DNA from: Streptomyces sp. NBC_00569
Lineage (GTDB): Bacteria > Actinomycetota > Actinomycetes > Streptomycetales > Streptomycetaceae
DNA length: 64,000 bases
Reading direction: 5' to 3'
Assembly: GCF_036345255.1 (NCBI RefSeq)
Contig: NZ_CP107783.1
Location: 1,674,001-1,738,000 of the forward strand
Positions 51,989-60,881 of this stretch are shown here, piece by piece (positions within the stretch are counted from its first letter, which is position 1; each line of letters opens with the position of its first letter). The position numbers and the translations under genes were made by a program. Below the pieces are notes generated by a model. The model had not been told where the DNA came from and did no database searches. It was given only the letters and a program-made list of their open reading frames with translations.

Positions 51989-54052
51989 CTACAGAGCCCG
52001 GGTGACGAGCAGGGCGACGTCGTCGTGGTCGTCGGGGTGGCGCAGGCCGTGCAGCAGGAGGTCGCAGGTTTCTTCGAGGGGTCGATCGGGGGTGTCGAGG
52101 AAGCTGAGGAGGAAGTTCAGGCGGTCGTCTATGGAGTGGTGCCGGGTTTCGACGAGGCCGTCGGTGTAGAGGACGAAGAGGTCGTCGGTGCTGAGCTCGA
52201 CGGTGGTGGTCTCGAAGGGGATGCCGCCGACACCGAGGGGGGCTCCGGGGGGCAGGTCGAGCAGTGCGGGGGTGCGGCCCGGGCGGGCCAGGGCGGGCGG
52301 CATGTGTCCCGCGTTGGCGATGTGGCACTCCTTTGTGTGGGGGTCGTACACGGCGTAGATGCAGGTGACGATGTAGTGCTCCAGGTCGCAGGTGATCTTG
52401 TCCAGGTGCTGGAGCAGGACGCCCGGGGCGAGGTCGAGTTCCGCGTAGGCGCAGGTGGCGGTGCGCAGTCGGCCCATGGTGGCCGCGGCGTCGATGCCGT
52501 TGCCCATGACGTCGCCGATGACCAGGGCGGTCCTGTCGCCGGTCAGGGGAATGATGTCGTACCAGTCGCCGCCGACCTCGCTGGTGGCCTGGGCGGGTTG
52601 GTAGCGGGAGGCGATTTTCAGGCCGGTGTGGTGCGGTGGGTGGTCGGGCAGCAGGCTGCGCTGGAGGGTGAGGGCGGTGTTGCGCACGCTCTGGAACCAG
52701 CGGGCGTTGTCGATGGCCACGGCGGCGCGGCCGGCCAGCTCAGTGGCGAGGGTGACGTCGTCCTGCTCGAAGGGGCGCGGGTTGCGGGTGCGCTTGAGGT
52801 CGAGGGCGCCGAGCACCTCGCCGTGGGCGATCAAGGGCACCGCGAGGTAGGAATGGACGCCGGCGCGGGCCAGAAGCGAGGTGGCCTCGGCGTTACGGGC
52901 GATGCGCGGCAGATCGTGGTCGCCGACATGGCTCACCAGGACCGGCCGACCGGTGTGGACGCACAGGGTGACCAGGCGGTCACTGTCGTAGGCCGCGAGG
53001 TCACCGGGCGGGTCGGCGGCGCGCAGTGCCACGGTGGGGTGGGCCGCCTTGAGTGCAAGGGCGCGGAAGAGCTCCGGGCCGTCGCCGTGTCTGCGTGCGC
53101 GGCAGGCCAGGGCGGAGTCCAGGATGTCCACGGCGACCACGTCGGCGAGTTCGGGGGTGGCGATGTCGGCCAGTTCCTGGGCGGTCTGCTCCACCTCCAA
53201 GGTGGTGCCCACGCGGGTGGAGGCGTCGGCGATGAGGGCCAGGCGTCGTCGGGCCTGGTCGGCCTGGGCAGCCACTCGGTGCCGCTCGGTGACGTCGACG
53301 ACCGAGGTGGCCGCTCCCAGGACCCGCCCGCCGGGGTCCTCCAGCCGGTAGAAGGAGAGGGACCAGGCGTGCTCGTGGTCGGGGTCGGCCGGGGGACGGC
53401 CCACGTGGTACTGGTCGAGCAGCGGGGTGCCGGTGGCGAGCACCTGACGCAGCGCGGACTCGATGGTGTCGACGTCGGGAAAGGGCAGGGTCTCTCTCAG
53501 ACCTCGGCCGATGTGGTCTTCGGCGGGGATGCCGTCGATACGCTCCAGAGCCGGGTTGACCAGGAGATAGTGCAGGGCGGGGTCCATGAGGGCGATGCCG
53601 ATCGGTGACTGGCTGATCAACCGCTCGCACAGCGCCAGGTCGGTCTCGACGCGCTGGAGCAGGTTGTGGTCGGCTGCGATGCCCAGAGCGTGAACACTTC
53701 CGAGATCGTCCACCAGCCGCATGTTCCGGAACTCCGTCAGCCGGATGCTGCCGTCCTTGTGACGGATGGGGAAGGTGCCGGCCCAGCTCCGGCCGGTTTC
53801 CAGCACCTCCGCGAACAGGCGCGTGACGGCCTGCAGGTGCTCGGGATGGATGAACAGCCGTGCCGCGTACTTGCCGAGGGCCTCTTCCGAGGTGTAGCCG
53901 AAGAGTTCCTCGGCCTGTGGGGTCCAGAACACGAGGCGCCCGTCGGCGTCGACGACCAACGCGGCCACGCTCAGCAGGTCCAGCAGTCCAGTCGGCCGAG
54001 GCGGCTCGGGACCGTGCTCGTCACCGTTGGACGGGAAGGGTTCGGCTGCCAT
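51989..54052 (-). CDS. PAS-PAS-GAF-SpoIIE (PP2C) phosphatase, copy 1
   Basis: The 687-residue signalling phosphatase has two PAS domains (~20-130: LVVDADGRLVFWTPQAEELF; ~150-270: IGIALMDPALHYLLVNPALE) and a GAF domain (~285-440, ending ELAGRAAVAIDNARWF). The C-terminal PP2C/SpoIIE domain (~455-687) has EVGGDWYDIIPL, VIGDVMGNGIDAAATM, NAGHMPPAL and DDVALLVTRAL; its Asp residues bind two Mn ions. It dephosphorylates a Ser/Thr target, in this family usually an anti-anti-sigma factor. ATG 54052 has AAGGAGG seven bases upstream. There is no HATPase domain, unlike copy 2. No anti-sigma gene is adjacent. Confidence 0.9.
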   Translation of the reverse strand: MAAEPFPSNGDEHGPEPPRPTGLLDLLSVAALVVDADGRLVFWTPQAEELFGYTSEEALGKYAARLFIHPEHLQAVTRLFAEVLETGRSWAGTFPIRHKDGSIRLTEFRNMRLVDDLGSVHALGIAADHNLLQRVETDLALCERLISQSPIGIALMDPALHYLLVNPALERIDGIPAEDHIGRGLRETLPFPDVDTIESALRQVLATGTPLLDQYHVGRPPADPDHEHAWSLSFYRLEDPGGRVLGAATSVVDVTERHRVAAQADQARRRLALIADASTRVGTTLEVEQTAQELADIATPELADVVAVDILDSALACRARRHGDGPELFRALALKAAHPTVALRAADPPGDLAAYDSDRLVTLCVHTGRPVLVSHVGDHDLPRIARNAEATSLLARAGVHSYLAVPLIAHGEVLGALDLKRTRNPRPFEQDDVTLATELAGRAAVAIDNARWFQSVRNTALTLQRSLLPDHPPHHTGLKIASRYQPAQATSEVGGDWYDIIPLTGDRTALVIGDVMGNGIDAAATMGRLRTATCAYAELDLAPGVLLQHLDKITCDLEHYIVTCIYAVYDPHTKECHIANAGHMPPALARPGRTPALLDLPPGAPLGVGGIPFETTTVELSTDDLFVLYTDGLVETRHHSIDDRLNFLLSFLDTPDRPLEETCDLLLHGLRHPDDHDDVALLVTRAL

Positions 54053-54306
54053 CCCAGACCTCCTTGACCAGCCGGTAGGCCGTGCCCACCCGCGTCGGCA
54101 CCCTCGCGCGCTCGGGGTACCGACCACCTGCACTTCCATGTTGCCCCCGTGCCAGCGCCTTGCCCAATGCGTGGTGCTCGCCGGCGGCGCAGGGCCGCGG
54201 CCCGCTCGGCCACCCTCCCGCCGGCATGGTGCACATCGGGCGGATTGACATGCTCCTCAGGCTGAAGCCCGAGGATTCTGGCCGTCCCGTACGGGAAGCT
54301 GTGCCG

Positions 54307-55548
54307 CTACGCGGCACGGTTTTCGGTACGGGATTCCGTGGCTTCCTGCTTCTTCACATCGTGCCTTGCCCCCGATGATGCTGGGGGTTTGGTCTTACCG
54401 ACGCTCCGCAGGCTCGAACCGCACTGTCCGGCGGCTTTGACGTTCTTCGCGGCGTTGATGTCGCGATCGTGCAGGGTGTCGCAGGCGGGGCAGGTCCACT
54501 CCCGCACGGACAACGGTTTGGGTCCGTCGAGATGTCCGCAGGCGGAGCAGGTGCGGGTGGTCGGGGTGAACCGGCCGATCCGTACGAACTCGCGCCCGTA
54601 CCGCTTCGCCTTGTACTCCAGCATGGCGACGAACTGGGACCAGCCCGCGTCATGCACGCTCTTGGCCAGCCTCGTGCGCGCGAGTCCGTTGACCGCCAGG
54701 TCCTCCACAATCACCGTTTGATTCTCACGGATGATCCAGGTGGAGAGCTGATGGTGGAACTCTCTGCGCGCGTCAGCGACTCGGGCGTGGGCGCGGGCGG
54801 CTTTCAGCCGGGCCTTCTCACGGTTCTTCGATCCCTTCTGTTTGCGGGACAGCCCCCGCTGGGCCTTCTTCAGCTTCTTCTCCGCACGGCGCAAAAACCG
54901 CGGGGAGTCGATCTTCGTGCCGTCGTCCAGGACCGCGAAGTGCGTGAGTCCAAGATCAATACCGAGGCAGGAGCCTGGGTCAGGGGCGGGCATCTTGGCG
55001 GCGTCGGCCACTGGGTCGGTGTCGATGACGAAGCTGGCGAAGTACCGGCCGGCCGCGTCCTTGATCACCGTTACCGTGGACGGCACCGACGGCAGGCTCC
55101 GCGACCACTTCACTCGCACCTCGCCGATCTTCGGCAGGGACAGCCGCCCGCCCTCGGTGATCTTCCAGCGGGCGTTTGCGGTGAACCGGACCGCCTGCCG
55201 GGAATCCTTGCGGGAGCGGAAGGACGGCTCACCGATCTTGGGCCCTTTGCGTTCCCCTTTGAGGGAGGCGAAGAAGTTGGCGTAGGCGGTATCCGCGTCC
55301 CGCAGCGCCTGCTGCAGTACCACCGCGGAAACGTCACCGAGCCATGAACGCCCGGGGCGCTGCTTCGCCTCGGTGATCAGCGACGCCGACAGGACCCTGG
55401 ACGTGGGGTAGGGCCCCTTGGCGGCATAGGCGTCACGGCGGGCACGCACCGCGTCGTTGAACACCACGCGTGCGCACCCGAACGCTCTAGCCAGCGCGGA
55501 TCGCTGGCCGGGCTCCGGGTACAGGCGAAAGCTGTACCTGAGGTGCAT
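54307..55548 (-). CDS. tnpB: TnpB: RNA-guided nuclease of the IS200/IS605 element
   Basis: The 413-residue protein keeps all RuvC-like residues: Asp in GIDLGLTHFAVL, Glu in VIVEDLAVNGLA and Asp in HDRDINAAKNV. The zinc ribbon is also complete (CSACGH... CPACDTLH). The N-terminal helical/REC-like part (HLRYSFRLYPEPGQRSALAR) is intact. ATG 55548 is chosen because family similarity starts at MHLRYSFRLYP; upstream codons overlap tnpA control DNA. TnpB proteins cut DNA matching a guide RNA made from the element's end, helping retain the transposon. The gene looks fully functional. Confidence 0.9.
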   Translation of the reverse strand: MHLRYSFRLYPEPGQRSALARAFGCARVVFNDAVRARRDAYAAKGPYPTSRVLSASLITEAKQRPGRSWLGDVSAVVLQQALRDADTAYANFFASLKGERKGPKIGEPSFRSRKDSRQAVRFTANARWKITEGGRLSLPKIGEVRVKWSRSLPSVPSTVTVIKDAAGRYFASFVIDTDPVADAAKMPAPDPGSCLGIDLGLTHFAVLDDGTKIDSPRFLRRAEKKLKKAQRGLSRKQKGSKNREKARLKAARAHARVADARREFHHQLSTWIIRENQTVIVEDLAVNGLARTRLAKSVHDAGWSQFVAMLEYKAKRYGREFVRIGRFTPTTRTCSACGHLDGPKPLSVREWTCPACDTLHDRDINAAKNVKAAGQCGSSLRSVGKTKPPASSGARHDVKKQEATESRTENRAA

Positions 55549-55573
55549 GACCGTCACCCTACGTACTCGGGTG

Positions 55574-55996
55574 ATGAGCGAGATGCCGAACATCAGAACT
55601 GGCAGGCACCGCGTTTTCGTCATGCACGTCCACTTGGTCTTTGTGACCAAGTTCCGGCACAAGGTGTTCACGGATTCTCATCAGCGGCGCATGGAGGAGA
55701 TCATGCGGGCGGTCTGCGCCGACGTCGAGTTCGAGCTGATCGAGTTCAACGGAGAGAGCAATCGCAATCACGTCCGCCTCCTAGTGAACTTCCCCCCGAA
55801 GGTGGCCGTGACCAAACTCGTCAACTCCCTCAAGGGCGTCTCTTCCCGACGCCTGCGCCAGGAATTCCCTGATCTCGTCCGACACTACTGGCGGGGCAAC
55901 AAGCTCTGGTCCGGGTCCTGCTTCGCCGGCACCGTGGGCGGCGCACCCCTGACCAGCATCAAGCAGTACAGCGAGCAACAGAACCGGCCGACCTGA
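55574..55996 (+). CDS. tnpA: TnpA: Y1 transposase of the IS200/IS605 element with altered HUH motif
   Basis: The 140-residue protein has the REP/IS200 fold: HVHLVFVTKFRHKVF at the start, VNSLKGVSSRRLRQEF and the catalytic Tyr in SIKQYSEQQ. The metal-binding HUH motif, normally HVHLL, reads NHVRLLVNFPP, with the second His replaced by Arg. This should weaken or abolish metal binding and single-strand cleavage. Other conserved parts are intact. ATG 55574 fits family length. The gene diverges from tnpB. Confidence 0.85.
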   Translation: MSEMPNIRTGRHRVFVMHVHLVFVTKFRHKVFTDSHQRRMEEIMRAVCADVEFELIEFNGESNRNHVRLLVNFPPKVAVTKLVNSLKGVSSRRLRQEFPDLVRHYWRGNKLWSGSCFAGTVGGAPLTSIKQYSEQQNRPT

Positions 55997-56170
55997 CCCA
56001 TCACTCCGCCGTAACGCTCCGCGTCACCAGCCCTGAAAAACAGCACCACCCCTCCGCAGGGCACGACACCGCGACGCTCCGCGCCGCAGGTGAAGACTCG
56101 CTTCACCACCGGGCTGAAGCCCGATGCACTGCGAATGAACCCCGATAGCAGGAACATGGTCGTGTAGGGG

Positions 56171-58636
56171 ATGAGGCCCATGGCTTCTGCGCAAAACGGT
56201 TCCGATACGCCCGCGGGACCGCTCGATCGCTTCGACGCATCCACCGACGCGGCCGCGGTCGTGTCCGCGGACGGCGTCGTGGTCGGCTGGACCCGGGGCG
56301 CCGAAGACCTCCTCGGCCACCCGGCACGAGAGGTGGTCGGCGGGTCGGCCGCGCGTCTGCTGGCGATGCGCGGGGACCCGGCACGGGTGGCCGGCATCGC
56401 GCAGAGGTGCCGCGGCGGCATGGGGTGGAGCGGTCTCATCCCTGTACGGCACCGCGACGGCAGCAGCATCGATGTCGATCTGCGTGTCTCCGCGTCCTTC
56501 GGTGTCGGCTCGGGCGAGTGCTTCCTGATCTCGGCGCGGGAGCGGAAGCAGCAGTGGACGGTGAGCCAGTCGGTCCTCGAGGGCTTCCAGACCCGCTCTC
56601 CGGTCGGCATGGCCGTGATGGATTTGGACCTGCGCTACGTGTGGCTGAACGACACTCTGGAACGCTTCGGCGGTGTGCCCCGAGAGCAGCGGCTGGGGCG
56701 TCGGCTGAGCGACCTGTTTCCCGGGCTGCAGGCGGACACCATCGAGAGGCTGATGCGCAAGGTGCTGGTGACCGGCGTCCCGGTGACCGACTACGAGTAT
56801 GCGGGATGGAGTTGGGCCGATCCACACCGCCAACACGCCTACTCCACGTCCTTCTTCCCCCTGCTGGACGCCGACAACTCCGTCACGGGCGTCGGCTACA
56901 TGGTCTCGGACGTCACCGAGCGGTGGAACGCCCGCCAGCTTCTGTCGCTGGTCAACGAAGCGGGGACCAGGATCGGCAGGACTCTCGACGTCATGCAGAC
57001 GGCTCAGGAACTCGCCGACTTCGCCGTTCCCGACTTCGCGGACTTCGTCATCGTCGATCTCCTGGAGCCCGTCCTCAGCACCGAGGGGCACGGAGCGTGG
57101 CTGACCGATGCGGGACCGGCCTCCGCCACGCCGGTGCTGCGCCGCGCCGGAATGAGCTCGGTACGAGAGGGCTGCCCGGAGGCCGTGGCGCGGATCGGGG
57201 AGAGGGCGGACTTCCTGCCCCCGCCGCACGACGCGGAGCTGCTCATCAGCGGCGAGCCGGTCCTCATCCCGACCCTCGCCCCCTCCGAGGACCTGTGGGT
57301 CGCCGAACAGTCCGGGAAGGCGACAAAAATCCGCGAGTTCGGACTGCACTCCCTCATCTGCGTGCCGATGCGGGCCCGGAACACCGCCCTGGGCCTCACC
57401 ACGTTCGTACGGTCGCTCAATACCGTCTCGTTCCAGCCCGACGACGTCTTGCTGGCACAGGATCTGGTGGCACGAGCGGCGCTGTGCGTCGACAACGCCC
57501 GCCGCTACACCAGGGAACACACGGCAGCGGTCACTCTTCAGCGCAGTCTGCTGCCCCATGCCCTGACGGGAGGAACGGCTCTGGAGGTGGCTTCCTCGTA
57601 CCTGCCGGCGGATGCGACGGACGGGGTCGGCGGTGACTGGTTCGACGTGATCCCGCTGTCCGGCGCTCGTGTGGCCCTCGTCGTCGGCGATGTGGTGGGT
57701 CACGGCATCACCGCGGCGGCGACCATGGGCCGACTGCGCACTGCGGTGCAGACACTCGCGGACATGGAGTTGCCTCCCGACGAACTGCTGGCCCATCTCG
57801 ACGACCTCGTGCTCCGGTTGAGCGAGGAGAAGACCGACGACGATGCGGCCAACCGGAGTTCGACCGCCTTCCTCGGAGCGACCTGCCTGTACGCCGTCTA
57901 CGACCCGGTCACCAGGCGTTGCACCATGGCCCGGGCCGGACATCCGCCACCTGTCGTCGTCGCACCCGACGGGCACATCTCCTTCCCGGAACTTCCCGCC
58001 GGCCCTCCGCTCGGGCTGGGCGGCATGGCGTTCGAGGCCACCGAGATCGAACTCGCCGAGAACAGCCTGCTCGGCCTCTACACCGACGGCCTCATCGAGG
58101 GAGTCGACCACGACATGGAGCTGGGCATGTCCCGGCTCGGCGAGGTGCTGGCCCAGCCGGACGTCGGCCTCTCCGACCTGTGCACGTCCGCGGTGCAGCA
58201 GCTGGTGCCGGTTCCTCGGCCCGACGACATTGCCCTCCTCCTGACGCGCACGCACGCCTTGGGTCCCGACCATGTCGTCTCGTGGGACGTTCCCATGGAC
58301 CCCGCCGCCGTCGCCGAAGTCCGGGCCCGGGCGACGCGCCAGGTGGAAGCCTGGGGTCTCGGGGACCTGGCCATGACCACAGAACTCATCGTGAGCGAGC
58401 TGGTCACCAACGCGATTCGCTACGCCGAACCACCCATACACCTACGGCTCCTCCGCGACGCCCGCCTGACCTGCGAGGTCGCCGACGGAAGCAGCACCGC
58501 TCCGCGGCTGAGACATGCGCGGAGCACCGACGAAGGCGGCCGTGGCCTCTTTCTCGTGGCCCAACTCGCCCACCGCTGGGGTGCCCGGTACACGGCGGGC
58601 GGAAAGATCATCTGGGCTGATCAGGAGATCCCGTGA
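56171..58636 (+). CDS. PAS-PAS-GAF-SpoIIE phosphatase with HATPase (anti-sigma kinase-like) domain, copy 2
   Basis: The 821-residue protein has PAS domains at ~20-125 and ~140-260 (GMAVMDLDLRYVWLNDTLER), a GAF domain (~265-445) and a SpoIIE/PP2C domain (~455-680: DGVGGDWFDVIPL, VVGDVVGHGITAAATMGRL, ARAGHPPPV). The C-terminal HATPase_c domain (~695-821) has ELIVSELVTNAIRYA (N-box) and DEGGRGLFLVAQLA (G-box). It combines phosphatase and RsbW-like anti-sigma kinase activities in one chain, a common Streptomyces design for partner-switching control of stress sigma factors. ATG 56171 or 56180 may be used. It overlaps the archease gene by GTGA. Confidence 0.9.
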   Translation: MRPMASAQNGSDTPAGPLDRFDASTDAAAVVSADGVVVGWTRGAEDLLGHPAREVVGGSAARLLAMRGDPARVAGIAQRCRGGMGWSGLIPVRHRDGSSIDVDLRVSASFGVGSGECFLISARERKQQWTVSQSVLEGFQTRSPVGMAVMDLDLRYVWLNDTLERFGGVPREQRLGRRLSDLFPGLQADTIERLMRKVLVTGVPVTDYEYAGWSWADPHRQHAYSTSFFPLLDADNSVTGVGYMVSDVTERWNARQLLSLVNEAGTRIGRTLDVMQTAQELADFAVPDFADFVIVDLLEPVLSTEGHGAWLTDAGPASATPVLRRAGMSSVREGCPEAVARIGERADFLPPPHDAELLISGEPVLIPTLAPSEDLWVAEQSGKATKIREFGLHSLICVPMRARNTALGLTTFVRSLNTVSFQPDDVLLAQDLVARAALCVDNARRYTREHTAAVTLQRSLLPHALTGGTALEVASSYLPADATDGVGGDWFDVIPLSGARVALVVGDVVGHGITAAATMGRLRTAVQTLADMELPPDELLAHLDDLVLRLSEEKTDDDAANRSSTAFLGATCLYAVYDPVTRRCTMARAGHPPPVVVAPDGHISFPELPAGPPLGLGGMAFEATEIELAENSLLGLYTDGLIEGVDHDMELGMSRLGEVLAQPDVGLSDLCTSAVQQLVPVPRPDDIALLLTRTHALGPDHVVSWDVPMDPAAVAEVRARATRQVEAWGLGDLAMTTELIVSELVTNAIRYAEPPIHLRLLRDARLTCEVADGSSTAPRLRHARSTDEGGRGLFLVAQLAHRWGARYTAGGKIIWADQEIP

Positions 58637-59181
58637 AGAACGCAAGGACAGACATCGGCGTCGTGGTTCGCGGGCCGGCCGCCCCGGCGCCGGATCCGCC
58701 GCGCCGGGACGTGAGTGCGCCCGACCGACCGGATCTCCGGACGCCCATGACCACCGGGCCCGGGCATTCTCCACACGGTCATCGTAGTGTTCCGCACACC
58801 GGTGATCTGCGCGTCGAGGCCTGGGCACCGACCCGCGAGGAGTGCATTGCCGAGGCAGTGCGGGGCATGGTCGCCAGCTTCGCCGACCTGCCCGCCGACG
58901 CCTCCTGCGTGGCGCGGGAGTGCGTGGTGGCGGCGGGAGACGACGGCCGGCTCCTGGTCGATGTGCTTGAGGAGGTCGTCTACCGCATGGACGCTGCGGG
59001 CGAACTCCCTGTTGACATCACCGTGACGCCGGAACCGGGTGACGTACGCGTGCAATTCACGATGGCAGACAGCTCGACGGCCACGCAGACCGGGGCCGTG
59101 CCCAAAGCCGTCGCGCTGCACGGGCTGCGACTGGCCCAGGACGCGCACGGGTGGGCGTGCCGAGTGACGCTGGATGTGTGA
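58633..59181 (+). CDS. Archease (RtcB activator) with N-terminal extension
   Basis: The 182-residue product starts at GTG 58633, inside the stop of the phosphatase gene and supported by AGGAG. The archease domain begins at about residue 45 ([19 protein letters not shown], compare the usual DHTADxxxxxxG). It continues with [20 protein letters not shown] and ends [20 protein letters not shown], whose acidic residues bind Ca in relatives. Archease helps RtcB load GMP and turn over. ATG 58747 would give the usual ~140 residues but has no good site. It lies 53 bp before rtcB. Confidence 0.85.
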   Translation: MKNARTDIGVVVRGPAAPAPDPPRRDVSAPDRPDLRTPMTTGPGHSPHGHRSVPHTGDLRVEAWAPTREECIAEAVRGMVASFADLPADASCVARECVVAAGDDGRLLVDVLEEVVYRMDAAGELPVDITVTPEPGDVRVQFTMADSSTATQTGAVPKAVALHGLRLAQDAHGWACRVTLDV

Positions 59182-59234
59182 CGTCCGTCCCGGCGTCCCG
59201 CGCCGGAACACCTCGCCGAGGAGGCCGAACCGAC

Positions 59235-60659
59235 ATGGACATCCGGCTCGTGACAGACGGACCCTGGCGGTTCCGCATCGAACAGACCGGCGCCATGCGC
59301 GTACCCGGAGTCGTCCTCGCTCCACGGGAGCTGCTGCCGGACGAGTCCGGCGACCAGGCCCTTCAGCAGGTGGCACATGTGGCCACGCTCCCCGGCATCG
59401 TCCGCGCTTCGTACGCCATGCCCGACATCCACTGGGGTTACGGCTTCCCCATCGGCGGCGTGGCCGCCACCGAAGTCGCGGGTGGCGGCGTCATCTCGCC
59501 GGGCGGGGTGGGCTTCGACATCTCGTGCGGGGTACGCCTGCTCACCGCGCACATCGACCGCACCGCCCTGCTGCACAGACTGCCCGCGCTGATGGACCGG
59601 CTGGACGGACTGATCCCACGCGGGCTCGGGCGCGGCGGACTGTGGCACCTGACGGGCCGGCCGCAGCTGCAAGAAATCCTGCGTGGCGGCGCCCGGTACG
59701 CGGTCGAGCAGGGCCACGGCGTGCCACGTGACCTGGAGCGGTGCGAGGACTACGGAGCCGTCGGCGACGCCGATCCCACCCAGGTCGGCGAACGCGCGCT
59801 GGACCGCGGCGCCGGGCAGGTCGGCAGCCTGGGCTCAGCCAATCACTTCCTGGAGATCCAGGCGGTCGACACCGTCTACGACGAGGCATGCGCGCGGGCG
59901 TTCGGCCTGTGCCCCGGCCTGGTGTGCGTCATGATCCACTGCGGCTCGCGCGGCCTGGGCCACCAGATCTGCTCCGACCACGTGCGGGCCATGGATGCCG
60001 TGATGCGGCGCTACGGCATCGATGTACCCGACCCGCAACTGGCCTGCGCACCCGTCGACTCGGCCGAAGGCCGCGCCTACCTGGGCGCGATGGCCGCCGC
60101 CGCGAACTACGCCCGCGCCAACCGCCAGCTGCTCGCCGACGCCGCCCGCCGTGCATTCCTGCAGCTGACCGGCTCGGACCTGGACCTGCTCTACGACGTC
60201 TCGCACAACCTGGCCAAGCTGGAAACCCACCCCCACGACAGTGCCCGGGCGCTGCTGTGCGTCCATCGCAAAGGCGCCACCCGAGCCCTGCCGCCGGGCC
60301 ACGCCGACCTGCCGGACGCCCTGCGCCGCTTCGGCCAGCCGGTGTTCGTGCCCGGCACGATGGGCACCGCCTCGTACGTCATGACCGGCAGCACCGGCAA
60401 CCGGGCGTTCGACTCCTGCTGCCACGGCGCGGGCCGCGTCTGGAGCCGGCACCGTGCCCACCGCGAGACGTCTGTCCGACAACTGCGCCACGAGCTGGCC
60501 GGTGCAGGGGTCGCGGTGCGCCCCGCTTCCTGGCGCAGCGTGATCGAGGAAGCGCCCGAGGCGTACAAGGACGTCGACGCCGTTGTCCGGGCAAGCGAGC
60601 ACAACGACACGGGCCGCCTTGTAGCACGCCTGGTGCCGCTGGGCGTGCTCAAGGGCTAA
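59235..60659 (+). CDS. rtcB: RNA ligase RtcB (3'-phosphate/5'-OH ligase)
   Basis: The 474-residue enzyme joins RNA 3'-phosphate or 2',3'-cyclic phosphate to 5'-OH ends using GTP and Mn. [12 protein letters not shown] holds the metal ligands Asp95 and Cys98, in the same numbering as well-studied RtcB proteins. [27 protein letters not shown] and DVSHNLAK hold further metal and GTP contacts. His397 in CCHGAGR is the residue that becomes guanylylated. ATG 59235 follows GAGGAGG. It is transcribed with archease and a stress phosphatase, which points to RNA repair after damage. Confidence 0.95.
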   Translation: MDIRLVTDGPWRFRIEQTGAMRVPGVVLAPRELLPDESGDQALQQVAHVATLPGIVRASYAMPDIHWGYGFPIGGVAATEVAGGGVISPGGVGFDISCGVRLLTAHIDRTALLHRLPALMDRLDGLIPRGLGRGGLWHLTGRPQLQEILRGGARYAVEQGHGVPRDLERCEDYGAVGDADPTQVGERALDRGAGQVGSLGSANHFLEIQAVDTVYDEACARAFGLCPGLVCVMIHCGSRGLGHQICSDHVRAMDAVMRRYGIDVPDPQLACAPVDSAEGRAYLGAMAAAANYARANRQLLADAARRAFLQLTGSDLDLLYDVSHNLAKLETHPHDSARALLCVHRKGATRALPPGHADLPDALRRFGQPVFVPGTMGTASYVMTGSTGNRAFDSCCHGAGRVWSRHRAHRETSVRQLRHELAGAGVAVRPASWRSVIEEAPEAYKDVDAVVRASEHNDTGRLVARLVPLGVLKG

Positions 60660-60881
60660 CGCAGGGCCGCCTCGCACATGGCCGGCAATCGAGCCGCAGC
60701 TCGCCGTCACAGAAGCACACGGCATCACACTCCACCGGCGCAGCGCCAGTGCAGTGGTGACCGCGTCAGCCGGTGTCCTGTGCGCGGTACCGGCCACCAC
60801 ACGAACGTTGGAGGGCCACGAATCCGCCCGAACGGGCGTGTTCCCGGGCGCCGTTGGTACGAGGATCAGATGCGGGCACGA

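Larger units (their letters stand above)
54245..56123. mobile_element. IS200/IS605-family insertion sequence
   Basis: The element carries divergent tnpB and tnpA genes 25 bp apart and subterminal hairpins with the same TGAA loop: CCTCAGGC-TGAA-GCCCGAGG at 54253-54272 and CGGGC-TGAA-GCCCG at 56110-56123. As in this family, the ends are not inverted repeats and no target duplication is seen. It separates two SpoIIE phosphatase genes. The guide (omega) RNA of TnpB would be expected at the 54245 end, running from the 3' part of tnpB. Confidence 0.75.
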
